Shown in pieces: positions 14,302 through 22,689 of a stretch of DNA of 36,797 bases. The position numbers and the translations under genes are program-made. The DNA is from JANXQE01 sp035651635. GTDB lineage: Bacteria; Verrucomicrobiota; Verrucomicrobiia; Limisphaerales; UBA8199. The stretch is from NCBI GenBank assembly GCA_035651635.1, contig DASRFK010000225.1:1-36797 (forward strand), written 5' to 3'. The notes under the pieces are model-generated. The model was not told the origin of the DNA and made no database searches. It saw only the letters and a list, made by a program, of their open reading frames with translations. How positions within the stretch are numbered: position 1 is the stretch's first letter; the number at the start of each line of letters is the position of its first letter.

Positions 14302-17217
14302 TTGCGGCTTTTCAAATACTGCACGCTTTTTCTGAGCGCCGGAATGAGCCTCTGGGCTGCCGCCCAACAGCCATTGATGGAAGCCTCGACCAACTCCGCT
14401 GCCAACCGCTGGCTCGATAAGAAAGTTCTCGCCAGCCGGGTTTTGGACGATATGGAAGACCCGGCCCCCTGGTCCGCTTTTTCGACCGGCGCTCCAGAAG
14501 TGGTCGATGCACGGGCCGCTCAAAAAACCACCGAGCAAGGCCACACTGTTGCCGAAATTTCTTTTTCACACGAGCGTTCGCGTGGCGGCCGGCCATCGCT
14601 CCGCTTACGCATGCCCACGCGGCTCGAGGTGCCGGGGCCGAAAAACGGCCGCGGCTGGGGCAGTGCCGGCATTCGACGCCAATTCGCCGGCGAAGATTGG
14701 CGGCAGTTCAACCGCCTTTCATTGTGGATCTACCCGGATTGCCCCGGATTCCAAGTGATCGCGTTGGAATTGCGACTTTCGAATGACGGCGAGCAGAAAC
14801 TCCCTGCGCTTTTCGGACAGGAAGGCGAAACGACGGTCGTGTTGCGGAATCATGAATGGAACCGAGTCGTTTGGGAAATCGGCAACGTGGCGCGGGATAA
14901 AGTGACTCGTCTGGAGGTTACGAGCTTAATGTCGGGCAATGAGCCGGAGGCGGCATCTACGCTGACGTATGACTTCGCTCATTTGGAACTCGAGCAGGTC
15001 GAGCCGGATTACATCGAGGGCTGGGACGTGTGGCCGGGGCGCATTTCCTACAGCCATGCGGGCTACCAGCCCGGCGCGAGAAAAAGCGCCATTGCCAGCG
15101 GGTTGAGCGCCAAGGAATTCCGGGTGAAGGATCAGCCTACCGGCAAAACGATACTCGCCAAGCCCGTCAAAACAGTCAAAACCCAGCTCGGCCAATTTCA
15201 GGTCATGGACTTTTCCGAAATTCGTCAGAGCGGCTCGTACATTCTACAAGCCGGAGACGCGGCCACGGGCCCATTCCAGATCGACACGAACGTATGGCGC
15301 GAGACGATTTTGAAGGCGCTCAATTTTCTGTATGCCGAACGTTGCGGCATGGCGATTCCCGGTGTGCACGGAATCTGCCACCGCGATTGGACGGCGGTTC
15401 ATGGCGACCAACGGATCGTGATCAACGGTGGCTGGCATGATGCCGGCGATCTCACCCAGGGCCTGGGCAACACCGGCGAGATTGTTTATGGCCTGTTCAG
15501 CCTGGCGGAACACCTGCACGCGATGGACCAAGACCCTGAGCTCTATCAACGGCTCCTCCAGGAAGCGCGCTGGGGACTCGATTGGGTTCTCAAGACGAGT
15601 TTTGGCGACGGATTCCGCAATCAAGGTTCAATTAGCAGCCGTTGGACGGATGGCATTCTCGGAACTTCCGACGATATCACTTCAACCGCGCGCAATAGTC
15701 CGCTGGGGAACTTCACCGCCGCAGCCGCTGAAGCCATCGCCGCGCGCGTTTTAAAGGAGTCGGACGCGCGCCTGGCGGCGTATTCGCTAAAGCTGGCGCA
15801 GGCCGATTGGCATTTTGCCTGCGCCGGGATGTCGGAAACCAATGCCACGAATTCGAAAGAGCTTTGGCGCGGCACATTCGATTCGGACAATGTCGAACAC
15901 GAGGCGGCCTCAGTGGGGGTGCTGGCCTCGGTGGATCTATGGCGGGTCACGGGCAACCAGCAGTACGCCGACAAGGCCGTTGAATTGGCCCGGATTATTT
16001 TAGATTCACAGCAACGCAAGCGGCCGAATTGGGAAATTCCGTTATTCGGATTTTTTTATACCGGCCCATCGAAAGATCGGATTTTGCACTATTGCCATCG
16101 GGGCCGCGAGCAAGCGCCAATTCTCGCGTTGACCGGCCTTTGCGACGCGTTCCCCGACCATCCTGATTGGATGAAATGGTATTCGGCGGTGGCTTTGTAT
16201 TCACAATACCTGAAAGACGTTGCCAAGTACACGCAACCGTACGAGGTGATGCCGGCTTCCATTTATCAAGCCGACGAATATCGAAGCGTGCCTGAGTCGA
16301 GGCGCGAATCGTTTCGCAACCAGGTCCTCAGCGGCATCCCGCTCGGCCGGGGCCATTACTTGCGGCTCTTTCCGGTCTGGATGGATTATCGGGGGCATTT
16401 TGGGACGATTTTGCCTCAGGCCCAGGCGTTAGCGAGTGCCGCCCAACTGCGGGGCGACCTCGAAGCCGTCGCGCTGGCGCAGCATCAAGCGGAGTGGATC
16501 ATTGGTCGAAATCCCTTTTCACAGAGCATCATGTACGGCGAAGGCTACGATTTCCCTCCGCTGTATGCTCCATTTCCGGGCAACGTCGTGGGCGCATTGC
16601 CAGTTGGGATACAGACTCGCGGTGACGGCGATGTGCCTTATTGGCCAGTCCAAAGCACCTGGACTTACAAAGAAGTCTGGGTTCATCCGGTCGGACGATG
16701 GATCTGGCTCATGCGCGACCTGGCCGGACCGGCCCTCGTGGAAGGACAGGCAGACTTCCCAGTCCAGTTTATCGCGACCGGTTCCGAGACGGCCTCGGTG
16801 ATCCGGGTGATTCCAACTCATGGGCAATTTCGGGTGATGCTGTCGGAAGGCAAATACAGGGTCCGATGTCAGAGCGAAGAGCATCCCGAGACTTTTCTGC
16901 CCGCCGGCACATATCATCTGGATTTGCGGCCGGGCCGTGCGCTTGGCTTCGACGTTTCGAGGGTCTCGTCCACCAATGGGGAGGTGCGAATTAGATTGAG
17001 CGCACAGGGCGAGGGCAGCCACCGGTTTGGCATCCGTGCGGATAACCTGGCGATTTCAGAACCGGAGAAAGGGTTGATTCTGAAACGAGGCAAAACGGGT
17101 ACTCTGGAATGGTCTGGCAAGATCAATTCCACGGACGCACCATGGGTCGCGGTGGTCGTGGCGGACGAGAATCCAAGGATGCGGAAAGAACTGATCGGCG
17201 CAGCCTGGGAACCGTAG
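14302..17217 (+). CDS. Secreted glycoside hydrolase family 9 (cellulase-like)
   Basis: A 971-residue exported glycosidase. TTG at 14302 is chosen because it supplies the signal peptide (LFKYCTLFLSAGMSLWAAAQ); the ATG at 14344 would lose it. Residues about 50-235 form a carbohydrate-binding-like beta domain, about 246-330 an Ig-like CelD_N domain (RISYSHAGYQPGARKSA), and about 333-830 the (alpha/alpha)6 GH9 barrel. The catalytic base pair is seen in GGWHDAGDL (Asp380, Asp383). The likely proton donor is Glu791 in WTYKEVWVHPVGRW, and IIGRNPFSQSIMYGEGY is the family's substrate loop. A beta-rich ~140-residue tail follows. GH9 enzymes cut beta-1,4-glucans; the divergent donor region leaves the exact substrate open. 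It probably stands alone. Confidence 0.9.
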   Translation: MRLFKYCTLFLSAGMSLWAAAQQPLMEASTNSAANRWLDKKVLASRVLDDMEDPAPWSAFSTGAPEVVDARAAQKTTEQGHTVAEISFSHERSRGGRPSLRLRMPTRLEVPGPKNGRGWGSAGIRRQFAGEDWRQFNRLSLWIYPDCPGFQVIALELRLSNDGEQKLPALFGQEGETTVVLRNHEWNRVVWEIGNVARDKVTRLEVTSLMSGNEPEAASTLTYDFAHLELEQVEPDYIEGWDVWPGRISYSHAGYQPGARKSAIASGLSAKEFRVKDQPTGKTILAKPVKTVKTQLGQFQVMDFSEIRQSGSYILQAGDAATGPFQIDTNVWRETILKALNFLYAERCGMAIPGVHGICHRDWTAVHGDQRIVINGGWHDAGDLTQGLGNTGEIVYGLFSLAEHLHAMDQDPELYQRLLQEARWGLDWVLKTSFGDGFRNQGSISSRWTDGILGTSDDITSTARNSPLGNFTAAAAEAIAARVLKESDARLAAYSLKLAQADWHFACAGMSETNATNSKELWRGTFDSDNVEHEAASVGVLASVDLWRVTGNQQYADKAVELARIILDSQQRKRPNWEIPLFGFFYTGPSKDRILHYCHRGREQAPILALTGLCDAFPDHPDWMKWYSAVALYSQYLKDVAKYTQPYEVMPASIYQADEYRSVPESRRESFRNQVLSGIPLGRGHYLRLFPVWMDYRGHFGTILPQAQALASAAQLRGDLEAVALAQHQAEWIIGRNPFSQSIMYGEGYDFPPLYAPFPGNVVGALPVGIQTRGDGDVPYWPVQSTWTYKEVWVHPVGRWIWLMRDLAGPALVEGQADFPVQFIATGSETASVIRVIPTHGQFRVMLSEGKYRVRCQSEEHPETFLPAGTYHLDLRPGRALGFDVSRVSSTNGEVRIRLSAQGEGSHRFGIRADNLAISEPEKGLILKRGKTGTLEWSGKINSTDAPWVAVVVADENPRMRKELIGAAWEP

Positions 17218-17267
17218 AAACGGAATCACCAATCGGGGCGAATTCCGACGTCGCCAATGCGCGCGCG

Positions 17268-17419
17268 ACGTAGCGCAGACTTTTCAGTCTGCTGTACCAC
17301 AGGTCTCTGACCTGCACGGCGTGCCTCTTGGCACGCCCGCGAGTCACAATGGGCTTGCGCCGGGGGTGCCGGCCGACTGAAAGTCGGCGATACAGCAGGC
17401 GAGAACGCCTGCGCTACGT
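17268..17419. repeat. 152-bp hairpin-array repeat with 11-bp terminal inverted repeats
   Basis: The ends are ACGTAGCGCAG (17268-17278) and CTGCGCTACGT (17409-17419), exact inverted repeats. In between are several short tight hairpins: CAGAC/GTCTG (17276-17291), CAGGTC/GACCTG (17300-17314), GGCGTGCC/GGCACGCC with a TCTT loop (17318-17337), plus CGACT/AGTCG and GGCG/CGCC further on. This is the architecture of REP/BIME or MITE-like non-coding repeats. The surrounding 17218-17512 holds no gene. A similar single hairpin is at 28291-28307. Confidence 0.7.
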
Positions 17420-17512
17420 GGGCTTCCCCAATCTTCAGTTTTCTGCAGGCAAGAATGCCCGCGCGCCGAACGGGACTGGTGTTTCGGCGCCCCGTTTTGC
17501 ACACTGATAGCC

Positions 17513-18889
17513 TTGAACGTTCCACCTAACCCTCAGCCGACACGCCTCACTTCCATTGACGCGCTGCGCGGGTTGGTCATGTTCATGATGATCTTTGTGA
17601 ATGATCTTGCCGGGGCGGGAAGGACAGTCCCTGACTGGATGGTGCATTTCAGCGACCGCCATCCGAAGGGAAGCGGAATGACCTTTGTCGATTTGGTTTT
17701 CCCCGCATTTTTATTCATCGTGGGCATGTCGATTCCGCTGGCGCTGGGCGGCCGGCTCGCCAAGGCCGAACCGGTTTGGAAAACTCTCGCGCATGTGGCC
17801 GTCCGCACTCTCTCCTTGCTGTTCATTGGCATTCTCATGGTGCATGAAACACCAGACACGGCCGCACTGGGCTGGTCGGGCAACTGGTGGTGCGTGTTGA
17901 TGTACCTTTCGGCCATCGCCGCTTTTTGTTCGTTTTCAACGCCAGGCTCAGCAGTGGAATCCAATCGGAAGCATTGGCAAATCGTTGGTTGGTGCGTGCG
18001 CGCGATCGGGTTGATATCGCTAGTGCTACTGGCTTTTGCCTTTCGCGACGCGGATGGGCAGCGGATCATCACTTTGATTCCGTTTTCCCTGCGGACCTCC
18101 TGGTATGGGATCCTGGGCCTGATCGGGTGGGCCTATCTGGTCGCCGCGCTGGTTTTTTTGGTTTTTCGCACAAATCGCACGGCAATTCTGGGATGCATGG
18201 TTCTGTTGATGTGTTTGTTCATTGCGGATAGGAAGGGTTTGTTTGAAGGGTTTTGGCTCAACGGAATCGTCGGCATCGGTTCAACCTTGGGTTCGTTGCC
18301 GGCCATTGCGGTCTGTGGATTGTTGCTGGGCTCGATGCTTACCGCGTCCGAGAGCACCTCCCGCGAAGCCTCTCTCGTGCGCGTGCGCGAAGGAACCATG
18401 AATCGGGGCGGGGACATGTCGTCCCCGGATGCTCCCGTTGCAGGTTTAGAAGCTGTGGGGACGAGCGGTCACCCAAACTCACGGAGAGCGCGCACGTCAT
18501 TCACCTTCTGGCTGGTGATCGGATGCGCCGCCGCTGCTCTCCTGCTGAACCGCTCGTTTGGCATCAGCAAGAACAGCGCGACCCCATCTTGGTGTCTCTG
18601 GTCCTGTGCCGTTACGGCGTCGCTTTGGTATGTTTTTTATCTGATCTGTGAGGTGCACCCGGTGCGTTTTATTTCGCGGCCGCTGGCGTTGGCGGGCCAA
18701 AACGTGCTGCTCGCGTATTTGATTTCCGAAATGTTGCCCGGATTGCTGGACGCGCTTCACCTGGGTGAGGGCTACGGCCGTATGGCGATGAATCTCCCCA
18801 CCGCCATTACACGCTCGGTCCTTTGCGGAGTGGTGATCCTATTCGTCTCGACGTGGCTTAACCGAATTGGCTTCCGTTTGAAGCTCTGA
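17513..18889 (+). CDS. DUF5009/HGSNAT-type membrane acyltransferase
   Basis: A 458-residue integral membrane protein of the heparan-alpha-glucosaminide N-acetyltransferase/DUF5009 group, which moves acetyl groups across membranes onto sugars. The hallmark N-terminus LTSIDALRGLVMFMMIFVND is present, followed by FVDLVFPAFLFIVGMSIPLA and about ten hydrophobic segments. The start is TTG at 17513; no ATG precedes the conserved block. Residues about 283-322 form a polar, Ser/Arg/Gly-rich insert between two membrane segments that looks unlike the rest and may come from repeat DNA. It follows the GH9 gene by 295 bp with a hairpin array between, so joint transcription is uncertain, though both suggest polysaccharide handling. 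Confidence 0.78.
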   Translation: MNVPPNPQPTRLTSIDALRGLVMFMMIFVNDLAGAGRTVPDWMVHFSDRHPKGSGMTFVDLVFPAFLFIVGMSIPLALGGRLAKAEPVWKTLAHVAVRTLSLLFIGILMVHETPDTAALGWSGNWWCVLMYLSAIAAFCSFSTPGSAVESNRKHWQIVGWCVRAIGLISLVLLAFAFRDADGQRIITLIPFSLRTSWYGILGLIGWAYLVAALVFLVFRTNRTAILGCMVLLMCLFIADRKGLFEGFWLNGIVGIGSTLGSLPAIAVCGLLLGSMLTASESTSREASLVRVREGTMNRGGDMSSPDAPVAGLEAVGTSGHPNSRRARTSFTFWLVIGCAAAALLLNRSFGISKNSATPSWCLWSCAVTASLWYVFYLICEVHPVRFISRPLALAGQNVLLAYLISEMLPGLLDALHLGEGYGRMAMNLPTAITRSVLCGVVILFVSTWLNRIGFRLKL

Positions 18890-19045
18890 TTCCTGCTCGG
18901 GCAGAGACTGTGTGGTACGGAAAGGAGCAGAGGAGCCATGAGACACTGTTCCCAAGGGAACCGGCCGCGCAACTTTCTCGTGCGGTCGCAAAGGAGCTTT
19001 CCAACTTGCAGGCCCCTCGATCACCTCCGCTTCGCCACTAACGGC

Positions 19046-20398
19046 CTACTCGTACCGCAGCGCTTGGATTGGGTGCAGGCGCGCGGCTTTGAAGGCGGGA
19101 AACAGTCCGGCCACGATGCCCACGGCCGCGCTGAAGGCTACCGCGATGAGCATGGCGCCGCCGGTAATCACCGGCGCATTTGAGACCGGGCTCACGGTTT
19201 CGAGAATCCGAACGAAGCCAAATGAGGCGCAAACGCCCAGGCCAGCGCCGAGCAGGGCGATGACGACACTCTCGATGAGGACCTGGCTGAAGATGGCCAG
19301 GCCAGTGGCGCCGACGGCTTTGCAAATGCCGATCTCCCGGATGCGCTCATTAATACTCGCCAGCATGATGTTCATGATCCCGATGCCGCCCACCAGCAAA
19401 CTAATCGCCGCAATGATCCCGCCACTCATCCTGGCGTTATGGATTTGTTGGTTGATGCTTTCGAGTTGGTTTTCCTGAGTGCGGAACCCGAAATCTTCAA
19501 TGCCGCGATGGGTCACCATCAAAACATTGCGCGCCTGCTGCAAGGCCGGTTCGAGGTGATCGAGGTCCGTTATTTTCAAATCGATATCGCTTAGCCGGTT
19601 GTCAGGCGCGCCGTTGTTGACCGTCGCGGCGCGGAACCGCATCCAAGCCGTATTGAGTGGCATGTACAGCGTGTAGTTCTTGCGGTAGAATGCCCAATTG
19701 CCGCGGCCCCAACCTTTTCGACGTGCCGGTCCGGATTGCGGTGCCTGCGGATGGCTCTTTGCATATTCCCGTTCCTTTTTCTCCTGTTCACCTTCATACC
19801 GGGTAAACATCCCTACGATCGTGAACGGTTGGCCGTTGATGTTGATGACTTCGCCCAGAGGCACGATCTCGCGTCCAACTTTTTCAGGCGGGCCAAAGAG
19901 CTCGTCGCGAATGCCCGTGCCGATGACACACACCGCATTGGCGTTTTCCTCGTCCAGGTCGGTGAAAAAGCGGCCGTACTCAAGCGTGTGCAGGTTCATG
20001 TCCACTACCGCGGGCCAAACGCCGACCGTTTCGGAGGGGGAAACCATCTTGTCTTCTCGCGAGACGGTCACTCCATTAATCGCCATCTCCGGCGAGATCA
20101 AGCGGAGCAGGGGAGCTGATTCGCGCAGCGCTTCGACATCGGCCATGGTGCGTCCGGGGGCCTGATCAGCCAGATGTTCTTGTTCTGGCGGCACATCTTC
20201 TTCTTCGAGCAGGACCTTGTCCGCCCCGCCCATGGCAATCATGGTTTCCTTCATGCCATTTTCCATCCCTTTGATGATGGCTGCCATGCCCACCAGGCTG
20301 GCGACTCCGAGAATGATCCCCAACATGGTCAGGAATGACCGGAACTTGTGGCACCATACCTCTTTGAGGCCCACAATAATGGTGTTGAAAAGGTTCAC
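19046..20398 (-). CDS. MacB/FtsX-type ABC transporter permease (second copy)
   Basis: A 450-residue permease of the MacB/FtsX class: one N-terminal membrane helix (FRSFLTMLGIILGVASLVGM), a large periplasmic MacB_PCD-type domain (about 45-310) and three C-terminal helices around the conserved SLLVGGIGIMNIMLASINER and AVGIVAGLFPAFKAARLHPI. Start is GTG at 20398, 3 nt after the stop of its paralogue. With the upstream ATPase and adaptor it would form a mechanotransmission exporter that drives substrates from the periplasm outward rather than through the inner membrane. It is shorter than its partner and has a small basic Gly-Arg stretch (ARRKGWGRGNW) before the C-terminal half. Confidence 0.88.
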   Translation of the reverse strand: MNLFNTIIVGLKEVWCHKFRSFLTMLGIILGVASLVGMAAIIKGMENGMKETMIAMGGADKVLLEEEDVPPEQEHLADQAPGRTMADVEALRESAPLLRLISPEMAINGVTVSREDKMVSPSETVGVWPAVVDMNLHTLEYGRFFTDLDEENANAVCVIGTGIRDELFGPPEKVGREIVPLGEVININGQPFTIVGMFTRYEGEQEKKEREYAKSHPQAPQSGPARRKGWGRGNWAFYRKNYTLYMPLNTAWMRFRAATVNNGAPDNRLSDIDLKITDLDHLEPALQQARNVLMVTHRGIEDFGFRTQENQLESINQQIHNARMSGGIIAAISLLVGGIGIMNIMLASINERIREIGICKAVGATGLAIFSQVLIESVVIALLGAGLGVCASFGFVRILETVSPVSNAPVITGGAMLIAVAFSAAVGIVAGLFPAFKAARLHPIQALRYE

Positions 20399-20401
20399 GG
20401 C

Positions 20402-21862
20402 TTAATCGTAGCGCAAGGCCTGAATCGGATTGAGTTTCGCCGCTTTGATCGCAGGAAATATCCCAGCCAATACGCCCACCAGCACGCTGAAGCCAAAAGC
20501 TACCCCCAGGGCGGTGAACGTTACGATCGGCGCATTACCCGTCGGCGAAAACGAACTGATCATCTGGACCAGGGCGAAGGAAGTGGCCAAGCCAGCCAGG
20601 CCGCCCAGGATGGCAATGACGACCGATTCAACGATGATCTGGATAAAAATGTCGCTGGTGGCCGCTCCGACTGATTTGCGAATACCAATCTCGCGCACGC
20701 GCTCGGAAATGCTCGCCAACATAATATTCATGATGCCGATGCCTCCCACCAGCAGGCTGATTCCGGCAATAAGCCCGCCGCTGAGCCGGGCATTGCGCAC
20801 GAAAGTCTTGATTTGCTCGGCCCAATCTTCCTGGGTCCTAAAGGTGAAATCCTCAATCCCTTTATGCGTCGTCATCAGCACGTTGCGGATCTGTTGCAGG
20901 GATTGGCTCAAGAGATCCACCGCGCGAATCTTGAGCTCCAGGCCGGATAAGCGCGGGTCCCCGGTCGCGCCCGCCGGCGCGGTGTTGCCGCCGGCCGTCA
21001 GCGCCGCGTAGGTGGCTCCGGATCGAAACTTCATCCAGACGGTATTGAGCGGGAGGTAAACCGTGCGGTTCTTGAACGCGAACGCCCCGCCGCCTCGCCC
21101 ACGCCCGCCCCAACCCCGGTTGCGCGCCACGGCGCCTGATCTGCCGCCGTGATTTTGAGCGTTGGCCAGGAGACGGGCTTTGCGGTCGCTCTCACTCTCG
21201 TACTGCTGGAACATGCCAATGATCGTGAAGGGCAGGTTGTTGATGAACACGATCTGGCCGACCGGGTTAATCTCTTCCCCCGTTTTTTCGGGAGAACCCC
21301 ACAGCTCGTCACGCGTCCCGGTGCCAATGACGCAAACACTCCGGGCTTGTTCATCGTCTAATTCATTGAACATTCGGCCGTGCTCGATGACATGCTCGTT
21401 CATTTCCACCGCCACGGGCCAGACCCCGACGCAATTCCAGGGCCGGAATCGTTTGCCATTGGCGGAGAGAGTGGCAGGCAGGCGCATTTCGGGAGAAATG
21501 CGGGTCACCAGGGGCGCGCTCTGTTTCAAAGCGTAGACATCATTCATCGTGATCCCCACTGCTTCATCCGCGAGATACCGCTGTTCGATCGGCAGGTCCT
21601 GCGCCTCTACGCGCACTTTTTCGAGCCCACCAATGGCAATCAGCGCCTCTTTGGCCCCTTTCTCCATCCCCGCGACTAAAGCGGACATGGCGACCAGGCT
21701 CGAGACGCCCAGGATGATTCCCAGCATAGTCAGTACGGAGCGAAATTTGTGCGCCCAGATCTCCCGCAGGCCGGTCTGGATGGTGATCCATAACTGGACC
21801 GAAGTGATCTCAATCTCTTGCATGGGAAGCGCCGGAGTTTTCATCGGGGTTGTTTGCGCCAC
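20402..21862 (-). CDS. MacB/FtsX-type ABC transporter permease (first copy)
   Basis: A 486-residue paralogue of the following gene with the same layout: N-terminal helix (FRSVLTMLGIILGVSSLVAM), MacB_PCD domain, and three C-terminal helices with LLVGGIGIMNIMLASISERV and VLAGIFPAIKAAKLNPIQAL. The periplasmic part contains a Gly/Arg run (GWGGRGRGGGAFAF) and an Ala/Gly-rich insert. GTG at 21862 is the longest start; ATG at 21844 is equally possible. Two different permeases suggest a heterodimer, since MacB-type permeases work as dimers. Confidence 0.88.
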   Translation of the reverse strand: MAQTTPMKTPALPMQEIEITSVQLWITIQTGLREIWAHKFRSVLTMLGIILGVSSLVAMSALVAGMEKGAKEALIAIGGLEKVRVEAQDLPIEQRYLADEAVGITMNDVYALKQSAPLVTRISPEMRLPATLSANGKRFRPWNCVGVWPVAVEMNEHVIEHGRMFNELDDEQARSVCVIGTGTRDELWGSPEKTGEEINPVGQIVFINNLPFTIIGMFQQYESESDRKARLLANAQNHGGRSGAVARNRGWGGRGRGGGAFAFKNRTVYLPLNTVWMKFRSGATYAALTAGGNTAPAGATGDPRLSGLELKIRAVDLLSQSLQQIRNVLMTTHKGIEDFTFRTQEDWAEQIKTFVRNARLSGGLIAGISLLVGGIGIMNIMLASISERVREIGIRKSVGAATSDIFIQIIVESVVIAILGGLAGLATSFALVQMISSFSPTGNAPIVTFTALGVAFGFSVLVGVLAGIFPAIKAAKLNPIQALRYD

Positions 21863-21902
21863 ACCGCGTGCGAGGGGGCATCCTGCTCTCTCGCCTCGGG
21901 GT

Positions 21903-22643
21903 TCATGAAGAAGCCGCGGGCGCCTGGGCTGGTAGGCGGACCTGGCGATCCAAACCGGCCAGAGCTAAATCGACCTTCACCGCTATTTTTCCATCGCGGA
22001 TCTCGATGCGGCGCGGTGTCACGGCTGCGATTTCCGGGTCGTGTGTTACCAGCACGATGGTCCGCCCCTCCTGGCTTAGTTTTCGGAACAGTTGCAGGAT
22101 AGCTTCCCCCGTGTGCGAATCGAGGTTGCCGGTCGGCTCATCGGCAAAGACAATGCGCGGGCTGTTAACCAATGCGCGGGCAATGGCGGCACGTTGTTGT
22201 TGTCCGCCCGAGAGCTGGCTTGGCCGGTGCTTGGCGCGATTCGCCAAGCCTACCGCCTCCAAGGCCGCCATCGAACGTTCGCGCCTCTCTTTGCCGGCAA
22301 TCCCGCTGTAAATCATCGGCAGTTCGACATTCTGCATCACGTTGAGCTTGGGCAGCAGGTTGAAGAACTGAAACACGAACCCAATTTTCCGATTCCGAAT
22401 GGACGCCAGTTCCCGCGCCGATGCGTTCTGGATCATCACGCCGTCGAGCTGAATCGTCCCTTTGCTGGGCGAATCCAAGCAGCCCAGAATGTGCATCAGG
22501 GTGGATTTTCCACTGCCCGACGGGCCGATGATCGAGATGAATTCTCCAGCTTCAATATCCAAGGTCACATCATCCAGAGCGCGGATCTCTTCTTCACCGA
22601 GTTGGTAGATTTTGCTGACGTTGCGCAGTTCGACCAGTGCCAT
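21903..22643 (-). CDS. MacB/LolD-type ABC transporter ATP-binding protein
   Basis: A 246-residue ATPase starting MALVELRNVSKIYQLGEEEI. All nucleotide-binding motifs are present: Walker A GPSGSGKST, Q-loop FQFFNLLPKLNV, signature LSGGQQQRAAIARAL, Walker B IVFADEPTGNLD and the switch His in LVTHD. The sequence belongs to the MacB/LolD/FtsE branch. ATG at 22643 is chosen because the frame upstream overlaps the adaptor gene out of frame and lacks family similarity. It lies 46 bp after the adaptor and 40 bp before the first permease. Confidence 0.93.
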   Translation of the reverse strand: MALVELRNVSKIYQLGEEEIRALDDVTLDIEAGEFISIIGPSGSGKSTLMHILGCLDSPSKGTIQLDGVMIQNASARELASIRNRKIGFVFQFFNLLPKLNVMQNVELPMIYSGIAGKERRERSMAALEAVGLANRAKHRPSQLSGGQQQRAAIARALVNSPRIVFADEPTGNLDSHTGEAILQLFRKLSQEGRTIVLVTHDPEIAAVTPRRIEIRDGKIAVKVDLALAGLDRQVRLPAQAPAASS

Positions 22644-22689
22644 AGGCGTTGAAAGCGGAGCAGCCCGGCTGCTCGTTGTGGCGCTCGGG

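Noticed and set aside
17268..17419. CRISPR array
   Set aside because: The repeats are inverted hairpins of varying sequence, not direct repeats separated by unique spacers.
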